From positions 1 through 64,000 of the forward strand of contig NZ_BDBS01000048.1 of the NCBI RefSeq assembly GCF_001613105.1: 64,000 nt of DNA, in the 5' to 3' direction. Position 1 is the first letter of the stretch, and every line of letters begins with the position of its first letter. Below the pieces are notes generated by a model that saw only the letters and a program-made list of their open reading frames with translations, did not search any database and had not been told where the DNA came from. The DNA is from Nocardia pseudobrasiliensis NBRC 108224. GTDB lineage: Bacteria; Actinomycetota; Actinomycetes; Mycobacteriales; Mycobacteriaceae. The position numbers and the translations under genes are program-made. Shown here piece after piece: positions 1 through 8,424 of this stretch.

Positions 1-1
1 T

Positions 2-157
2 CGCGGTTTCGGCGATGGTGAGTTCACCGAGGTCGCCGATATCATCGCGACGGCGTTGAAGGGTGACGCCGATGTGGCCGCGTTGAAGGCCCGGGCCAGC
101 TTGCTGGCCCAGGACTTCCCGCTCTACGACGGACTCGAGGACTGGAAGCTCCTTTGA
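2..157 (+). CDS. glyA: Serine hydroxymethyltransferase, C-terminal fragment (5' truncated by window edge)
   Basis: The first 51 codons in this frame read as the C-terminal end of serine hydroxymethyltransferase, the cytosolic PLP enzyme that interconverts serine and glycine with tetrahydrofolate. The frame is open at the window edge and stops at TGA 155-157. The segments RGFGDGEFTEVADIIATAL and FPLYDGLEDW match the last helices of the family; the PLP lysine lies outside the window. The assignment rests on this tail only. If correct, the enzyme could use the glycine and methylene-folate made by the choline-to-glycine operon at 27744-37858, but the two are 27 kb apart, so the link is metabolic and not operonic. 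Confidence 0.75.
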   Translation, partial: RGFGDGEFTEVADIIATALKGDADVAALKARASLLAQDFPLYDGLEDWKLL

Positions 158-330
158 TCCCGTCCGGCGAAAAGGCTCGCGAAATCCGCCGAATATAGGC
201 TCGCCCCCCTGCCGTAACATGTTCCGGCGACACCTGGCAACCCGTGAATTGTATTGGCGCGCATGGGTGGAATGCGCGGTCGTGAAGTCTTGCGGAACCC
301 TACTCTCAGGTGGAAGAATTTATTGGATCC

Positions 331-362
331 CGGATACCGATCCACGAATTGATCGGTATCCG
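331..362. promoter_or_regulatory. Perfect 12-bp-arm inverted repeat upstream of the 429-6091 operon
   Basis: CGGATACCGATC (331-342) and GATCGGTATCCG (351-362) are exact reverse complements separated by 8 bases. The repeat lies in the 271-bp gap between the glyA stop and the GTG start at 429, about 65 bases upstream of that start. It could be a dimeric repressor operator for the operon or a hairpin terminator of glyA. No T-tract follows it, and 12-bp arms with an 8-bp spacer are typical of an operator, so I favour operator. No dedicated regulator gene lies next to the operon. Confidence 0.6.
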
Positions 363-428
363 GAGTGATCCGACCGCCCCCGTCTCGACGTTGACCAATG
401 CGTTGAGGCGTGGTCGAAGGGGGAATCT

Positions 429-1886
429 GTGGACATTGATGCCTTTCTGTCCGAACCCGGGCGTAGCGATGCGACCAATGATGTTCGTAAGTTGATCGAC
501 AGACTCGAAATTCAGTACATCTACGTACAATTCGTATCGGTCACCGGCCGAATCGTAGGCAAAGGCATGCCCGCCTCCCGATGGGAGGACCTGGCGACCC
601 GCGGCGTCCAGATGGTGTACGGGGCGGTTTCCAATGTCGCGACCGATCGGCGCGGCCGCTACCTGGGCTACGGGCCCGAGGCGTCGGAGCTGATCGCGAT
701 ACCGGAACCGGAGACCTTCGCCCAGCTGCCGTGGGACGGCCGGGTCGCGCGGGTGTTCGCCCGGCTGTTCCGCAATCGGGAGGAGATCGAAAACCCCGGC
801 GCCGCACTGTCTTCGGACTGTCGCGGAAATCTGGCCCGGCTGCACGCCGCCTTCGCCGACCGGCACGATATGCGGCTGCGGGTAGGCACCGAACCCGAAA
901 TGATGTGGCTGCGCCGCGATGCCGACAACGCGCTGGTCGGCGTGACGAAACCGTATTGCTACCACGTGGATCAGCTCGAGGAATTGCGCGACATCAGCCT
1001 GCGTGTGCTGAACTACGGCCGGGCAATGGGTTTGGACATGATCCAGGGCGACCACGAGGACGCACCGGGTCAACTCGAGTTGAATTTCCGCTTCGACGAT
1101 CCGCTGCGCAATGCCGACCGGCTCATCACCTATCGCCAGATCTGCCGTCAGGTCGCCCGCGAATTCGGCGTCATCGCGTGTTTCATGACCAAACCCTTCC
1201 CCGGACTGTCGGCGTCGGGCTGCCACCACAATCTGTCGCTGTGGCGCGGCGGCGACGACGAGCCGATCGCGATGGACCCCGAGACCACCGCGCCCGGCGT
1301 GCGACACCACCGCACCGGTGGGGTGAATCTGCTGACCGACGGCCGCGCCGCGGGCGCGAATCCGCAGCAGCTCAGCACAATCGGGCAGCGCATGGTCGGC
1401 GGGCTGGTGGCCCATCTGCCCGGGCTCACCGCGCTGGCCGCCTCGACGGTGCATTCCTATCGCCGCATGTGGGACACCGGGTTCTGGGCTCCGCTGACAG
1501 CGGGCTGGGGTTTTCAGAACCGTACCTGCGCTGTCCGGGTATCCGCACCCGATCGCGTCGAGTATCGCGCCGCCGATTCGATGGTCAACCCGTACCTGAT
1601 GGCCGCGGGCCTGCTCGCCGCGCTGAGCGACGGCCTGGACAACGACCTCGATCCGGGGCCCGCGTCCAGCGCCAACACTTACGACAGCGCACCCGACGCA
1701 CAACACCGGCTGCCGATGAATCTCGGTGCGGCACTGGCGGCAATGGATCGCGACCGAGTCGTGCGTTCGGCGCTGCCCGGCGATATGTACCGCGTCTACA
1801 CCGCGCACAAACTCGATGAATGGGAACGATTTCTGGCCACGACCAGCGAGTGGGATTTCGACTTCTATCTCGACTACGTGTCGTGA
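429..1886 (+). CDS. Glutamine-synthetase-like gamma-glutamyl ligase
   Basis: A 485-aa protein of the glutamine synthetase superfamily, which activates the gamma-carboxyl of glutamate with ATP and joins it to ammonia or an amine. The beta-grasp N-domain covers about residues 25-105. Catalytic-domain motifs are intact: GTEPEMMW (153-160), EDAPGQLE (210-217), CHHNLSLW (265-272), NRTCAVRV (364-371), VEYRAADS (377-384) and NPYL (387-390). The adenylylated-tyrosine segment of housekeeping GlnA is not recognisable. The GTG start at 429 follows GAAGGGGGAA. It heads an operon whose genes overlap by a few bases. Because it sits beside an AdoMet decarboxylase homologue, an amine acceptor (gamma-glutamylpolyamine-synthetase-like activity) is more likely than ammonia; that is inference. 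Confidence 0.85.
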   Translation: MDIDAFLSEPGRSDATNDVRKLIDRLEIQYIYVQFVSVTGRIVGKGMPASRWEDLATRGVQMVYGAVSNVATDRRGRYLGYGPEASELIAIPEPETFAQLPWDGRVARVFARLFRNREEIENPGAALSSDCRGNLARLHAAFADRHDMRLRVGTEPEMMWLRRDADNALVGVTKPYCYHVDQLEELRDISLRVLNYGRAMGLDMIQGDHEDAPGQLELNFRFDDPLRNADRLITYRQICRQVAREFGVIACFMTKPFPGLSASGCHHNLSLWRGGDDEPIAMDPETTAPGVRHHRTGGVNLLTDGRAAGANPQQLSTIGQRMVGGLVAHLPGLTALAASTVHSYRRMWDTGFWAPLTAGWGFQNRTCAVRVSAPDRVEYRAADSMVNPYLMAAGLLAALSDGLDNDLDPGPASSANTYDSAPDAQHRLPMNLGAALAAMDRDRVVRSALPGDMYRVYTAHKLDEWERFLATTSEWDFDFYLDYVS

Positions 1887-1909
1887 CCCGTCCATACCAG
1901 AGGATTACG

Positions 1910-2656
1910 ATGGCGTCATTGATTCGGACCGAACTCTTCGGCACCCTACCCGTCGACCGCTTCGACGACGATCCGGTGGTCATGCTCCCCGGCAGATCCA
2001 CGGCCGATCTCCCGCCGGATATCGTCACCGGATTATCGGAGCTGGCAGCGGATTTCGAAGATCTGGCCGACGACCGGTGGCTACAGACCGAATACGCTTT
2101 CCGCAAACGCCGATTCAGCCTTTTCTCGGCCGACACCGTCGCACATCGGATCGAACAGCTCGAGCACCGAGCCTTCTATCAGGAGGCCGAGGTCAATCCG
2201 TACGCGGGCGGGTTCGAGCGCAAATTCGAACCGCTGGCCGAACGAACGACCGAGAACCCCTTCCTGCATCAGCTGATGTGGGATGTGCTCGCGGTACTTC
2301 CGCAGTCGCGAGTCAGCGCGGCGCGCCACTGGGAGATCGGGGTACATCTGATCCGGATCGTGGCATTGCCGGACAAGCCCGGATATCCCGCGCCGGAGGG
2401 TATGCATCACGACGGGCACGCCTTCACCTCGATCTCCTTGATCAATCGGGTCGACGTCTCGGGCGGGCGCAGTCTGTTCGCCGATCTGGACAGCGTGGTG
2501 TATCGCAAACTCGAACTGGAGACGCCGATCGATACGGTGGTGTTCGAGGATCCGCGCTGCCTGCACGATGTGACCCCGGTGACGGTGGCCGCGGGCGCGG
2601 CCGTCGCCACCCGCGACGTCTGCGGGTTCTCGCTGAACCCGTTGCCGGCCCGATGA
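1910..2656 (+). CDS. 2OG-Fe(II) dioxygenase family protein (PF10014-like)
   Basis: A 248-aa protein resembling the 2OG-Fe dioxygenase family that includes free-amino-acid hydroxylases such as isoleucine dioxygenase. These enzymes use Fe(II), O2 and 2-oxoglutarate to hydroxylate a substrate. The HxD pair is H166 and D168 in GMHHDGHAF, the distal histidine is H219 in CLHDVTPV, and the likely 2-oxoglutarate arginine is R235 in ATRDVCGF. ATG 1910 is chosen because AGAGG precedes it by about 7 bases; the open frame extends upstream into the ligase gene without a better signal. Its TGA overlaps the next gene's ATG at 2653 (ATGA), indicating translational coupling. The likely substrate is an amino acid or amide made by this cluster, not identifiable from sequence. 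Confidence 0.85.
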   Translation: MASLIRTELFGTLPVDRFDDDPVVMLPGRSTADLPPDIVTGLSELAADFEDLADDRWLQTEYAFRKRRFSLFSADTVAHRIEQLEHRAFYQEAEVNPYAGGFERKFEPLAERTTENPFLHQLMWDVLAVLPQSRVSAARHWEIGVHLIRIVALPDKPGYPAPEGMHHDGHAFTSISLINRVDVSGGRSLFADLDSVVYRKLELETPIDTVVFEDPRCLHDVTPVTVAAGAAVATRDVCGFSLNPLPAR

Positions 2657-3069
2657 CCGAAGCCGCCACCGACCGGATACCGCGACTGCGGGCGGCGGGA
2701 ACCCATCTGCTCGTCGACCTCATCGGCGCGAGCCGACTCGACGACCCCGAACTGATCGAGCGGGTGCTGCGCGACTGCGTGCGGGCCACCAATGCCTCGC
2801 TGCTGTATATCTATGTCCACCATTTCGGCGGCGCGGGTGGGGTGACGGGAGTCGCGGTGCTCGCGGAATCGCATATCAGCATTCACAGCTGGCCGGAATA
2901 CGAGTTCGCCGCGGTGGACATCTTCACCTGCGGCGCCACCGACCCGGAAACCGCGATCCCGGTGCTCGAGGCCAACTTTCGGCCCGCACGCGTCACCGTG
3001 CAGTGGTTGAAACGCGGTCGCGCGGCGTTCATCGCCGACGGCCGCCCCGCTCGGAAGGAAACATCATGA
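2653..3069 (+). CDS. speD: S-adenosylmethionine decarboxylase-like pyruvoyl enzyme
   Basis: A 138-aa class 1b AdoMet decarboxylase proenzyme. The self-processing motif ESHISIHSWPE spans 72-82, giving S73 as pyruvoyl serine, with H78 and C93 (FTCG) at the same spacing as S63, H68 and C83 of the Thermotoga enzyme. Classical members decarboxylate AdoMet to supply aminopropyl groups for spermidine; some paralogues decarboxylate ornithine or arginine instead. No aminopropyltransferase (speE) lies in the window, so substrate is open. Start and stop overlap the neighbours by four bases on both sides, so it is embedded in the operon and probably serves it, not general polyamine metabolism. Confidence 0.88.
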   Translation: MTEAATDRIPRLRAAGTHLLVDLIGASRLDDPELIERVLRDCVRATNASLLYIYVHHFGGAGGVTGVAVLAESHISIHSWPEYEFAAVDIFTCGATDPETAIPVLEANFRPARVTVQWLKRGRAAFIADGRPARKETS

Positions 3070-3491
3070 CGGAGACCGGGATTCGCCGCGAACTCATGCG
3101 ACATGTGTACGAGGACATCTGGATCGGCGAACTCTGGAACCACGGCGATCCGGCGGGCGGCCGCGTGCTGTCGGAACATTTCTTCGACCACCGCCCCATC
3201 GACGCCTTTCCGAATACGAAACACGGGCACGTGGCCATGGCGATCGACTGGAACCAGGCCTTTCCCGACTTCCGCTTCGTCATCGAGGACGTACTCGTCG
3301 AGGGCGACAAACTCGTTGCCAGATACAACTCCTCGGGAACACATACCGGCGTGCTGTCGGGCATCCCCGGGACCGGACGCACCGTATCGCTGTCGGGGAT
3401 CGACATCATGCGCTTCGACGCCGAGGACCGGCTGGTGGAGTGGTGGCACAACGAGGATATGTACGGTCTGATGCGACAGATCGCGGGGTAG
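3066..3491 (+). CDS. SnoaL-like / ester cyclase family protein
   Basis: A 141-aa protein with the alpha+beta-barrel sequence pattern of the SnoaL-like polyketide cyclase and ester cyclase family. It has a helical N-terminus, the FDHRP and AFPDFRFVIEDVLVEGDK segments, a strand ending SLSGIDIMRFD, and the terminal EWWHNEDMYGLMRQ seen in many members. Members act as cyclases, hydrolases, isomerases or non-catalytic binding proteins, so no reaction can be named. The ATG overlaps the speD-like stop (ATGA at 3066-3069), and the next gene begins three bases after this stop. It probably acts on the intermediate made by the neighbouring dioxygenase or PLP enzyme. Confidence 0.78.
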   Translation: MTETGIRRELMRHVYEDIWIGELWNHGDPAGGRVLSEHFFDHRPIDAFPNTKHGHVAMAIDWNQAFPDFRFVIEDVLVEGDKLVARYNSSGTHTGVLSGIPGTGRTVSLSGIDIMRFDAEDRLVEWWHNEDMYGLMRQIAG

Positions 3492-3494
3492 CAC

Positions 3495-4712
3495 ATGGAC
3501 CAGCGCCGATACTTCGAACAGCTCGACGCCTCGGATCCGCTGCGGGATATGCGAGCGCTGTTCGATCTACGCGACGATCGCGTCTTCTTCAACGGCAATT
3601 CGCTGGGTCCGCCGCCGCGAGCGACCGCGAATCGACTCGACGAGGCCCTGCGGCTGTGGCGCGACGATATGAACGCGGGCTGGTGGGACCACGGATGGCT
3701 GCGACTGTCGACGCTCACCGGCGATCGCATCGGCGAGATCATCGGCGCGGCGCCCGGCCAAGTCGTCGTGGGCGAATCCACCTCGGTCAACCTGTTCAAA
3801 TTGCTGTGCGGCGCAATGGAATCGCAATCCGGGAGCGAACGGTCGGTGATTCTCACCGACCCGGACAACTTTCCCAGCGACCTCTACATCGCCGACGGGG
3901 TCGCGCGATATGTCCAGCGGCAGGCGACCGTGCGCCGGACGCCCACCGACGAGATCATCGACCACATCGACTCCGATGTCGCGGTGGTAATGCTCAGCCA
4001 TGTCGATTACCGCACCGCGCAACTGCTTCCGATGCGCCGGATCAACGAGCGGGCACACGAGGCCGGAGCGCTGGTGCTGTGGGACCTGTCGCACAGCGCG
4101 GGCGTCGTCCCCGTCGAATTGGACGCCGCGGGTACCGATCTGGCGGTCGGTTGCGGGTACAAATACCTCAACGGCGGGCCCGGCGCGCCCGGGTACATGT
4201 ACGTCGCCCATCGGCTGCTGCCGCGCTTCGAACAGCCGATCACCGGCTGGCTGGGGCATACGCGACCGTTCGACTTCACCGCGGAGTATCGACCGGATGC
4301 CGGAATCGCCCGCCTGACGACCGGATGTCCGCCCCTGCTGAGCCTGCTGGCATTGGACGAGGGCGTCGCGCTCACCGCGCGGGCCGATCCGGTGGCCGTA
4401 CGCGCCAAATCGGTGGCGCTCGGCGAGAGCTTCATCGCGCTGTCGCGGGCCCGGCTGGCCCGCTACGGTGTCGAGGTGACCGGACCCGCCGACAGCGCGC
4501 AGCGCGGTAGTCATGTCTCGCTGCGCAGCGCACAGGCCGAGCGCCTCGCGAAAGATCTGGCCGCCCGCGGATTCCACCTCGAGCTACGCCCGCCGGACCT
4601 GCTGCGTTTCGGGCTGGCGCCGCTGCACATCCGGTATGTCGACGTGTTCGACTGCGTCGCCGCGATGGAAGAACTACTCGCCGAGTCCGTCCACGGCGGC
4701 CCGCGGCGGTGA
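3495..4712 (+). CDS. kynU: Kynureninase-like PLP-dependent enzyme
   Basis: A 405-aa fold-type I PLP enzyme of the kynureninase/aminotransferase class V family. FFNGNSLGPPP (31-41) is the kynureninase N-terminal signature, WDLSHSAG (196-203) carries the PLP-binding aspartate D197, and GCGYKYLNGGPG (219-230) holds the Schiff-base lysine K223. Kynureninase hydrolyses the C-beta to C-gamma bond of kynurenines to release alanine plus an aromatic acid. No tryptophan dioxygenase, formamidase or kynurenine monooxygenase gene lies nearby, so a dedicated role on a cluster intermediate is as plausible as tryptophan catabolism. It starts three bases after the SnoaL-like gene and its stop overlaps the exporter start. 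Confidence 0.8.
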   Translation: MDQRRYFEQLDASDPLRDMRALFDLRDDRVFFNGNSLGPPPRATANRLDEALRLWRDDMNAGWWDHGWLRLSTLTGDRIGEIIGAAPGQVVVGESTSVNLFKLLCGAMESQSGSERSVILTDPDNFPSDLYIADGVARYVQRQATVRRTPTDEIIDHIDSDVAVVMLSHVDYRTAQLLPMRRINERAHEAGALVLWDLSHSAGVVPVELDAAGTDLAVGCGYKYLNGGPGAPGYMYVAHRLLPRFEQPITGWLGHTRPFDFTAEYRPDAGIARLTTGCPPLLSLLALDEGVALTARADPVAVRAKSVALGESFIALSRARLARYGVEVTGPADSAQRGSHVSLRSAQAERLAKDLAARGFHLELRPPDLLRFGLAPLHIRYVDVFDCVAAMEELLAESVHGGPRR

Positions 4713-6091
4713 TGGTGCCGCCGACCGACATCGCGACGCTGCCCGGATCGCGGCGACGCTGGCTGGCGCTGGCGGTCGTGTTGACCGGACAGTTCATGGC
4801 GTCGATGGACACCACCGTCGGCAATATCGCCGCACCCTCGATTCAGCGGGATCTGCGGATCGAACCGGGTACCGCCGCGCTGGCGGTCGCGGCGTACACG
4901 CTCACCTACGCGAGCATGCTGATCACCGGTGCGCGACTGGGTTCGGACCGAGGTAGGCGACGCCTGTTCCTCATCGGGATCACGGTATTCACGGTGAGTT
5001 CCGTCGCGATCGGTCTCGCGCCGGACGCGGTCGTGCTGATCGGCGCGCGCGGTGTCCAGGGAGTGGGCGCGGCCATGGCGGTGCCCCAGGCGATCTCGTT
5101 CATCCAGGCCGATTTCACCGGCGCGGCGCGGACGCGCGCCCTGGCGGCCTACGGGGCGATGATCTCGATCGGCGCGACCACGGGACTGGCCATCGGCGGC
5201 GCGCTGATCAGCTGGGATATCCTCGGATTGGGTTGGCGGATCGTCTTTCTGGTGAATCTGCCGGTGGGGATCGCGGTGCTCGCCGGTGCCGCCCGGCTGC
5301 TACCGGAGATCGAGATCTCACCGCGGCGACTCGACCTGGCCGGGGTATGTCTGCTGACCGTGGGCGCGGCCGCGATCACCGGCGCGCTCGCGCTCGGCCC
5401 CGACGCCGGTTGGACCCGGCCGGGCTGGGCGGTCGTGGCCCTCGGCGTCGCGGTGCTCGCGGCGTTCCTCGCGTGGCAGCGAATCCAACTGCGGCGCAAC
5501 GGGTCCCCGCTGCTCGACCTGAGCATCATGGCGGTGCCGGGTATGCGGCCCGGGCTGATCGCCCTGCTGCTGTCGTGCACGACCTACACCGGTGTGCTGT
5601 TCTGTGTGGCCGCGGACCTGCAGGACCAATACGGGCGCAGCGCCGCGGCGGCCGGGCTCGCGCTCGCTCCCTTCGCCGTCGGGTTCGGAATCGGTTCGGC
5701 GCCAGGATCTCTCGTACCGCACCGGCGACACCTCGCCCTCACGATCACCGGCCTCGGGGTGCTCGGCGGCAGTCTGATTGTGCTCGGCATACTCGATCGT
5801 GTCGTATCGACCGCCCCGCTGCTGGCGGTGGCCGGATTCGGTTACGGAGCCTGCTTCACGCCGCTGCTCGGATTGACGGTGGCGCACGTGCGGCCCGACC
5901 AGGTGCCCGACGCCACGGGAATCGCCACCACCACATTCCAATTCAGTTTCGTCCTCGGCGTGGCCGCCTTCGGCAGCCTCTACAGCTCCACCACCCTCGC
6001 TCACACGCTGGTGATCATGGGCGGGGTCGCCTGCGCCTCGATCCTCCCGGCGGCAATGATCAGCCCCGTGAAAGGTCTTGGGAGACAGTAG
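4712..6091 (+). CDS. MFS multidrug-type exporter (DHA2-like)
   Basis: A 459-aa polytopic membrane protein of the major facilitator superfamily. MASMDTTVGNIAAPSIQ near residue 30 is typical of the proton-driven DHA2 drug exporters, followed by a GSDRGRRRLF loop-2/3 motif and by alternating hydrophobic segments to the C-terminus, consistent with 12-14 helices. TGATG overlaps the upstream stop; a GTG at 4709 is an alternative start. As last gene of a coupled biosynthetic operon it probably exports the product or gives self-resistance. Its 3' end overlaps the convergent desaturase by 32 bases. Confidence 0.85.
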   Translation: MVPPTDIATLPGSRRRWLALAVVLTGQFMASMDTTVGNIAAPSIQRDLRIEPGTAALAVAAYTLTYASMLITGARLGSDRGRRRLFLIGITVFTVSSVAIGLAPDAVVLIGARGVQGVGAAMAVPQAISFIQADFTGAARTRALAAYGAMISIGATTGLAIGGALISWDILGLGWRIVFLVNLPVGIAVLAGAARLLPEIEISPRRLDLAGVCLLTVGAAAITGALALGPDAGWTRPGWAVVALGVAVLAAFLAWQRIQLRRNGSPLLDLSIMAVPGMRPGLIALLLSCTTYTGVLFCVAADLQDQYGRSAAAAGLALAPFAVGFGIGSAPGSLVPHRRHLALTITGLGVLGGSLIVLGILDRVVSTAPLLAVAGFGYGACFTPLLGLTVAHVRPDQVPDATGIATTTFQFSFVLGVAAFGSLYSSTTLAHTLVIMGGVACASILPAAMISPVKGLGRQ

Positions 6092-7094
6092 CGGTGCGCA
6101 GCGGCGCGCCGACGCGGTGCAGGTGCCGCAGCGTCTCGCGGTAGGAGGAGATCAGCCCGGTCTCGTGATACGGCACGCCGATCTCGGCGCAGAAGCCGCG
6201 GACGATCACCTGGGCGCGACGCAGATTCGGGGTGGGCATGCTCGGGAACAGGTGGTGCTCGATCTGATAGTTGAGTCCACCGAGGGCGAGGTCGGTCAGC
6301 ACGCCGCCGCGGACATTGCGGGAGGTCAGCACCTGTCGGCGCAGGTAGTCGGGGCGGTCGTCACCGGTCAGGGTCGGCATGCCCTTGTGGTTCGGTGCGA
6401 AGATGCAGCCGAGGTACAGACCGAACAGCGCCTGATGGACGATCAGGAACGCGAAAGCCTTGTCGACGGACAGAATCGTGAACAGGGCGGTCGGATAGGC
6501 GACGAAGTGGGCGAGCAGCAGCGCCGCCTCCCACCCGCGATGTTTGATCGAACGATTCCCGAGCGCGCGAACGCTGGACACATGCAGGTTCACCCCCTCC
6601 AACATCAGCAGGGGGAAGAACAGATACGCCTGCGCCTTCCCGACGAGGCGGGGCAGACCACGGCTGGCCCGCGCCTGCCGCTGTGACCAGACCAGAATGT
6701 CGGGCGCGACATCGGGATCGAGTTCCTCGTGATTCGGATTGGCGTGATGTCGCGTGTGTTTGTCCTGCCACCACCCGTAGGCCAGGCCGATACCGGCATT
6801 GCCGACGATGCGGCCCACGAGTTCGGACGGCCGCCGCAGCCGCCAGACCTGGCGATGCGCGACATCGTGCAGGACGAGCGCCACCTGTGCGAACGTCACG
6901 GCCATGAACGCCGCGACCAGCAGCGTCCACCACGAATCGCCGACCAGGAACAGCGCCGCCCAGCCGCCCGCGAAACCGAGGCCGACCAAACCGAGCCGCA
7001 CGGCGTAGTAGCCCGGACGCCGGTTCATCAGTCCCGCATCGGAGATTCGGCGCAACAGGCGCGCGTAGTCGGGTTTCACCGCTGGTGTCGTCAT
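6060..7094 (-). CDS. Membrane fatty acid desaturase
   Basis: A 344-aa integral membrane fatty acid desaturase, a di-iron enzyme that introduces a double bond into acyl chains at the inner membrane. The three histidine boxes are present: HDVAH (76-80), HTRHH (113-117) and QIEHH (277-281), the last being the Q-form of front-end and linoleoyl-CoA-type desaturases. Hydrophobic segments lie near 33-70 and 185-235. No fused cytochrome b5 domain is seen, so an external ferredoxin is expected. It is convergent with the exporter gene and not obviously part of that operon. Confidence 0.9.
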   Translation of the reverse strand: MTTPAVKPDYARLLRRISDAGLMNRRPGYYAVRLGLVGLGFAGGWAALFLVGDSWWTLLVAAFMAVTFAQVALVLHDVAHRQVWRLRRPSELVGRIVGNAGIGLAYGWWQDKHTRHHANPNHEELDPDVAPDILVWSQRQARASRGLPRLVGKAQAYLFFPLLMLEGVNLHVSSVRALGNRSIKHRGWEAALLLAHFVAYPTALFTILSVDKAFAFLIVHQALFGLYLGCIFAPNHKGMPTLTGDDRPDYLRRQVLTSRNVRGGVLTDLALGGLNYQIEHHLFPSMPTPNLRRAQVIVRGFCAEIGVPYHETGLISSYRETLRHLHRVGAPLRTATVSQDLSRG

Positions 7095-7218
7095 CGGCCG
7101 AAGCTATCGAGCGAATTCTCGCCCGGGGTAGTCCCTGGGTATGACGGGGAATCGAATTCCGATGTGTTAGAACGCCTCACGATTGACTGCGCGGGTGCGT
7201 CGTGGGAGCCTCGGGCTT

Positions 7219-8424
7219 GTGCGGTGCGTGCGGACCGGATTCGATCGCTTCGCCGCCGATGGCTATCGGCTGGTGGCGGGCAAGAAGTTCGGGATCATTG
7301 CCAACCCCACCGCGGTCATGAGCGATCTCACCCACGAGGTCGATGTCATGCATGCCGCGGCGGAGGTGAACCTGATCGCGGTATTCGGCCCCGAACACGG
7401 TTTCCGCGGTGTCGCGCAGGCCGGGGGCGGGCAGGGAACCTACGTCGATCCGAGGACCGGACTGCCGGTCTACAACCTCTACGGCGGCGACCTGGCCGAT
7501 ATCGTCTCGCTGATACGGCAGTCCGGGGTCGAGGCCCTCGGCTTCGACATCCAGGACGTCGGGGCCCGGTTCTACACCTACATCTGGACGATGTATCTCG
7601 GCCTGACGGCGGCCGCCGTACTGGGTATTCCGTTTCTCGTGCTGGATCGGCCCAATCCGGTGGGCGGTATCGAACCCCGCGGCCCGGTCCTGCATCCGGC
7701 CCTGGCGACCTTCGTCGGTATGAAGCCGATCTGCCAGCAGCACGCGATGACGATCGGTGAATTGGCGCTGCTGTTCAACGATCGGTTCGTCCCGGACGAC
7801 GCCGGAGGTCGGCGGGCGGAGCTGACCGTGGTCCAGATGAGCGGCTGGCGACGCGGCATGTACTACGACCGAACCGGGCTGCCCTGGGTGCTGCCGTCAC
7901 CGAATATGCCCACCCCCGACACCGCGCTGACCTATTCCGGGCTGGCCCTGTTCGAGGGCACCAATCTGTCCGAGGGCCGCGGCACCACCCGACCGTTCGA
8001 GCTGATCACCGCGCCCTACATCGACTACCGCTGGGTGGACGCGCTGAATTCCGAGCTGGCGGCGAATGGGCTGCGCGGCAGCAGATTTCGTGAGGAGTAC
8101 GTGCAGCCCGCCTTCGACAAATACGCGAATGTGGTCTGCGGCGGGGTGCAGTGCCACATCACCGACCGGAACTGCTTCGACGCCATCAGAACGGCGGTGG
8201 CCATGCTGGTGACCGCCCGTCGCCTGTATCCCGGCGACTTCGGCTGGCAATACCCGGGGCGCGACGCGACCTGGGTGGACAAACTGTCCGGCTCGGCTCG
8301 GCTGCGCACCGCGGTCGACGCCGGGAAGGACACCGCCGCGATCGTGGCGGACTGGCAGGACGAGCTCGGCGAATTCGCCCGGCTGCGAAGGGAATACCTG
8401 ATCTATCGGGAAGACGGCCCATGA
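7219..8424 (+). CDS. namZ: DUF1343 / NamZ-type exo-beta-N-acetylmuramidase
   Basis: About 401 aa, full length for the DUF1343 family, whose characterised member NamZ removes terminal MurNAc from peptidoglycan fragments (glycoside hydrolase family GH171). Family landmarks are GIIANPTAV, FGPEHGFRG, GFDIQDVGARFYTY, LDRPNPVGG and SPNMPTPDTAL followed by FEGTNLSEGRGTTRPFE. No signal peptide is evident, suggesting cytosolic recycling or non-classical export. The frame opens at TTG 7183, but family members begin near MRTGFDRF, so GTG 7219 (GGGAG about 10 bases upstream) or GTG 7228 is more likely. The stop overlaps the ATG of the serine hydrolase (ATGA). In Bacillus, namZ and a beta-lactamase-fold esterase share the murQ recycling operon. 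Confidence 0.85.
   Translation: MRCVRTGFDRFAADGYRLVAGKKFGIIANPTAVMSDLTHEVDVMHAAAEVNLIAVFGPEHGFRGVAQAGGGQGTYVDPRTGLPVYNLYGGDLADIVSLIRQSGVEALGFDIQDVGARFYTYIWTMYLGLTAAAVLGIPFLVLDRPNPVGGIEPRGPVLHPALATFVGMKPICQQHAMTIGELALLFNDRFVPDDAGGRRAELTVVQMSGWRRGMYYDRTGLPWVLPSPNMPTPDTALTYSGLALFEGTNLSEGRGTTRPFELITAPYIDYRWVDALNSELAANGLRGSRFREEYVQPAFDKYANVVCGGVQCHITDRNCFDAIRTAVAMLVTARRLYPGDFGWQYPGRDATWVDKLSGSARLRTAVDAGKDTAAIVADWQDELGEFARLRREYLIYREDGP

Noticed and set aside
306..1895. Long open frame antisense to the GS-like gene (529 codons)
   Set aside because: It is the mirror of a high-GC gene on the other strand; its translation is Arg/Gln/His-rich without family motifs, while the plus-strand gene shows all glutamine synthetase motifs.
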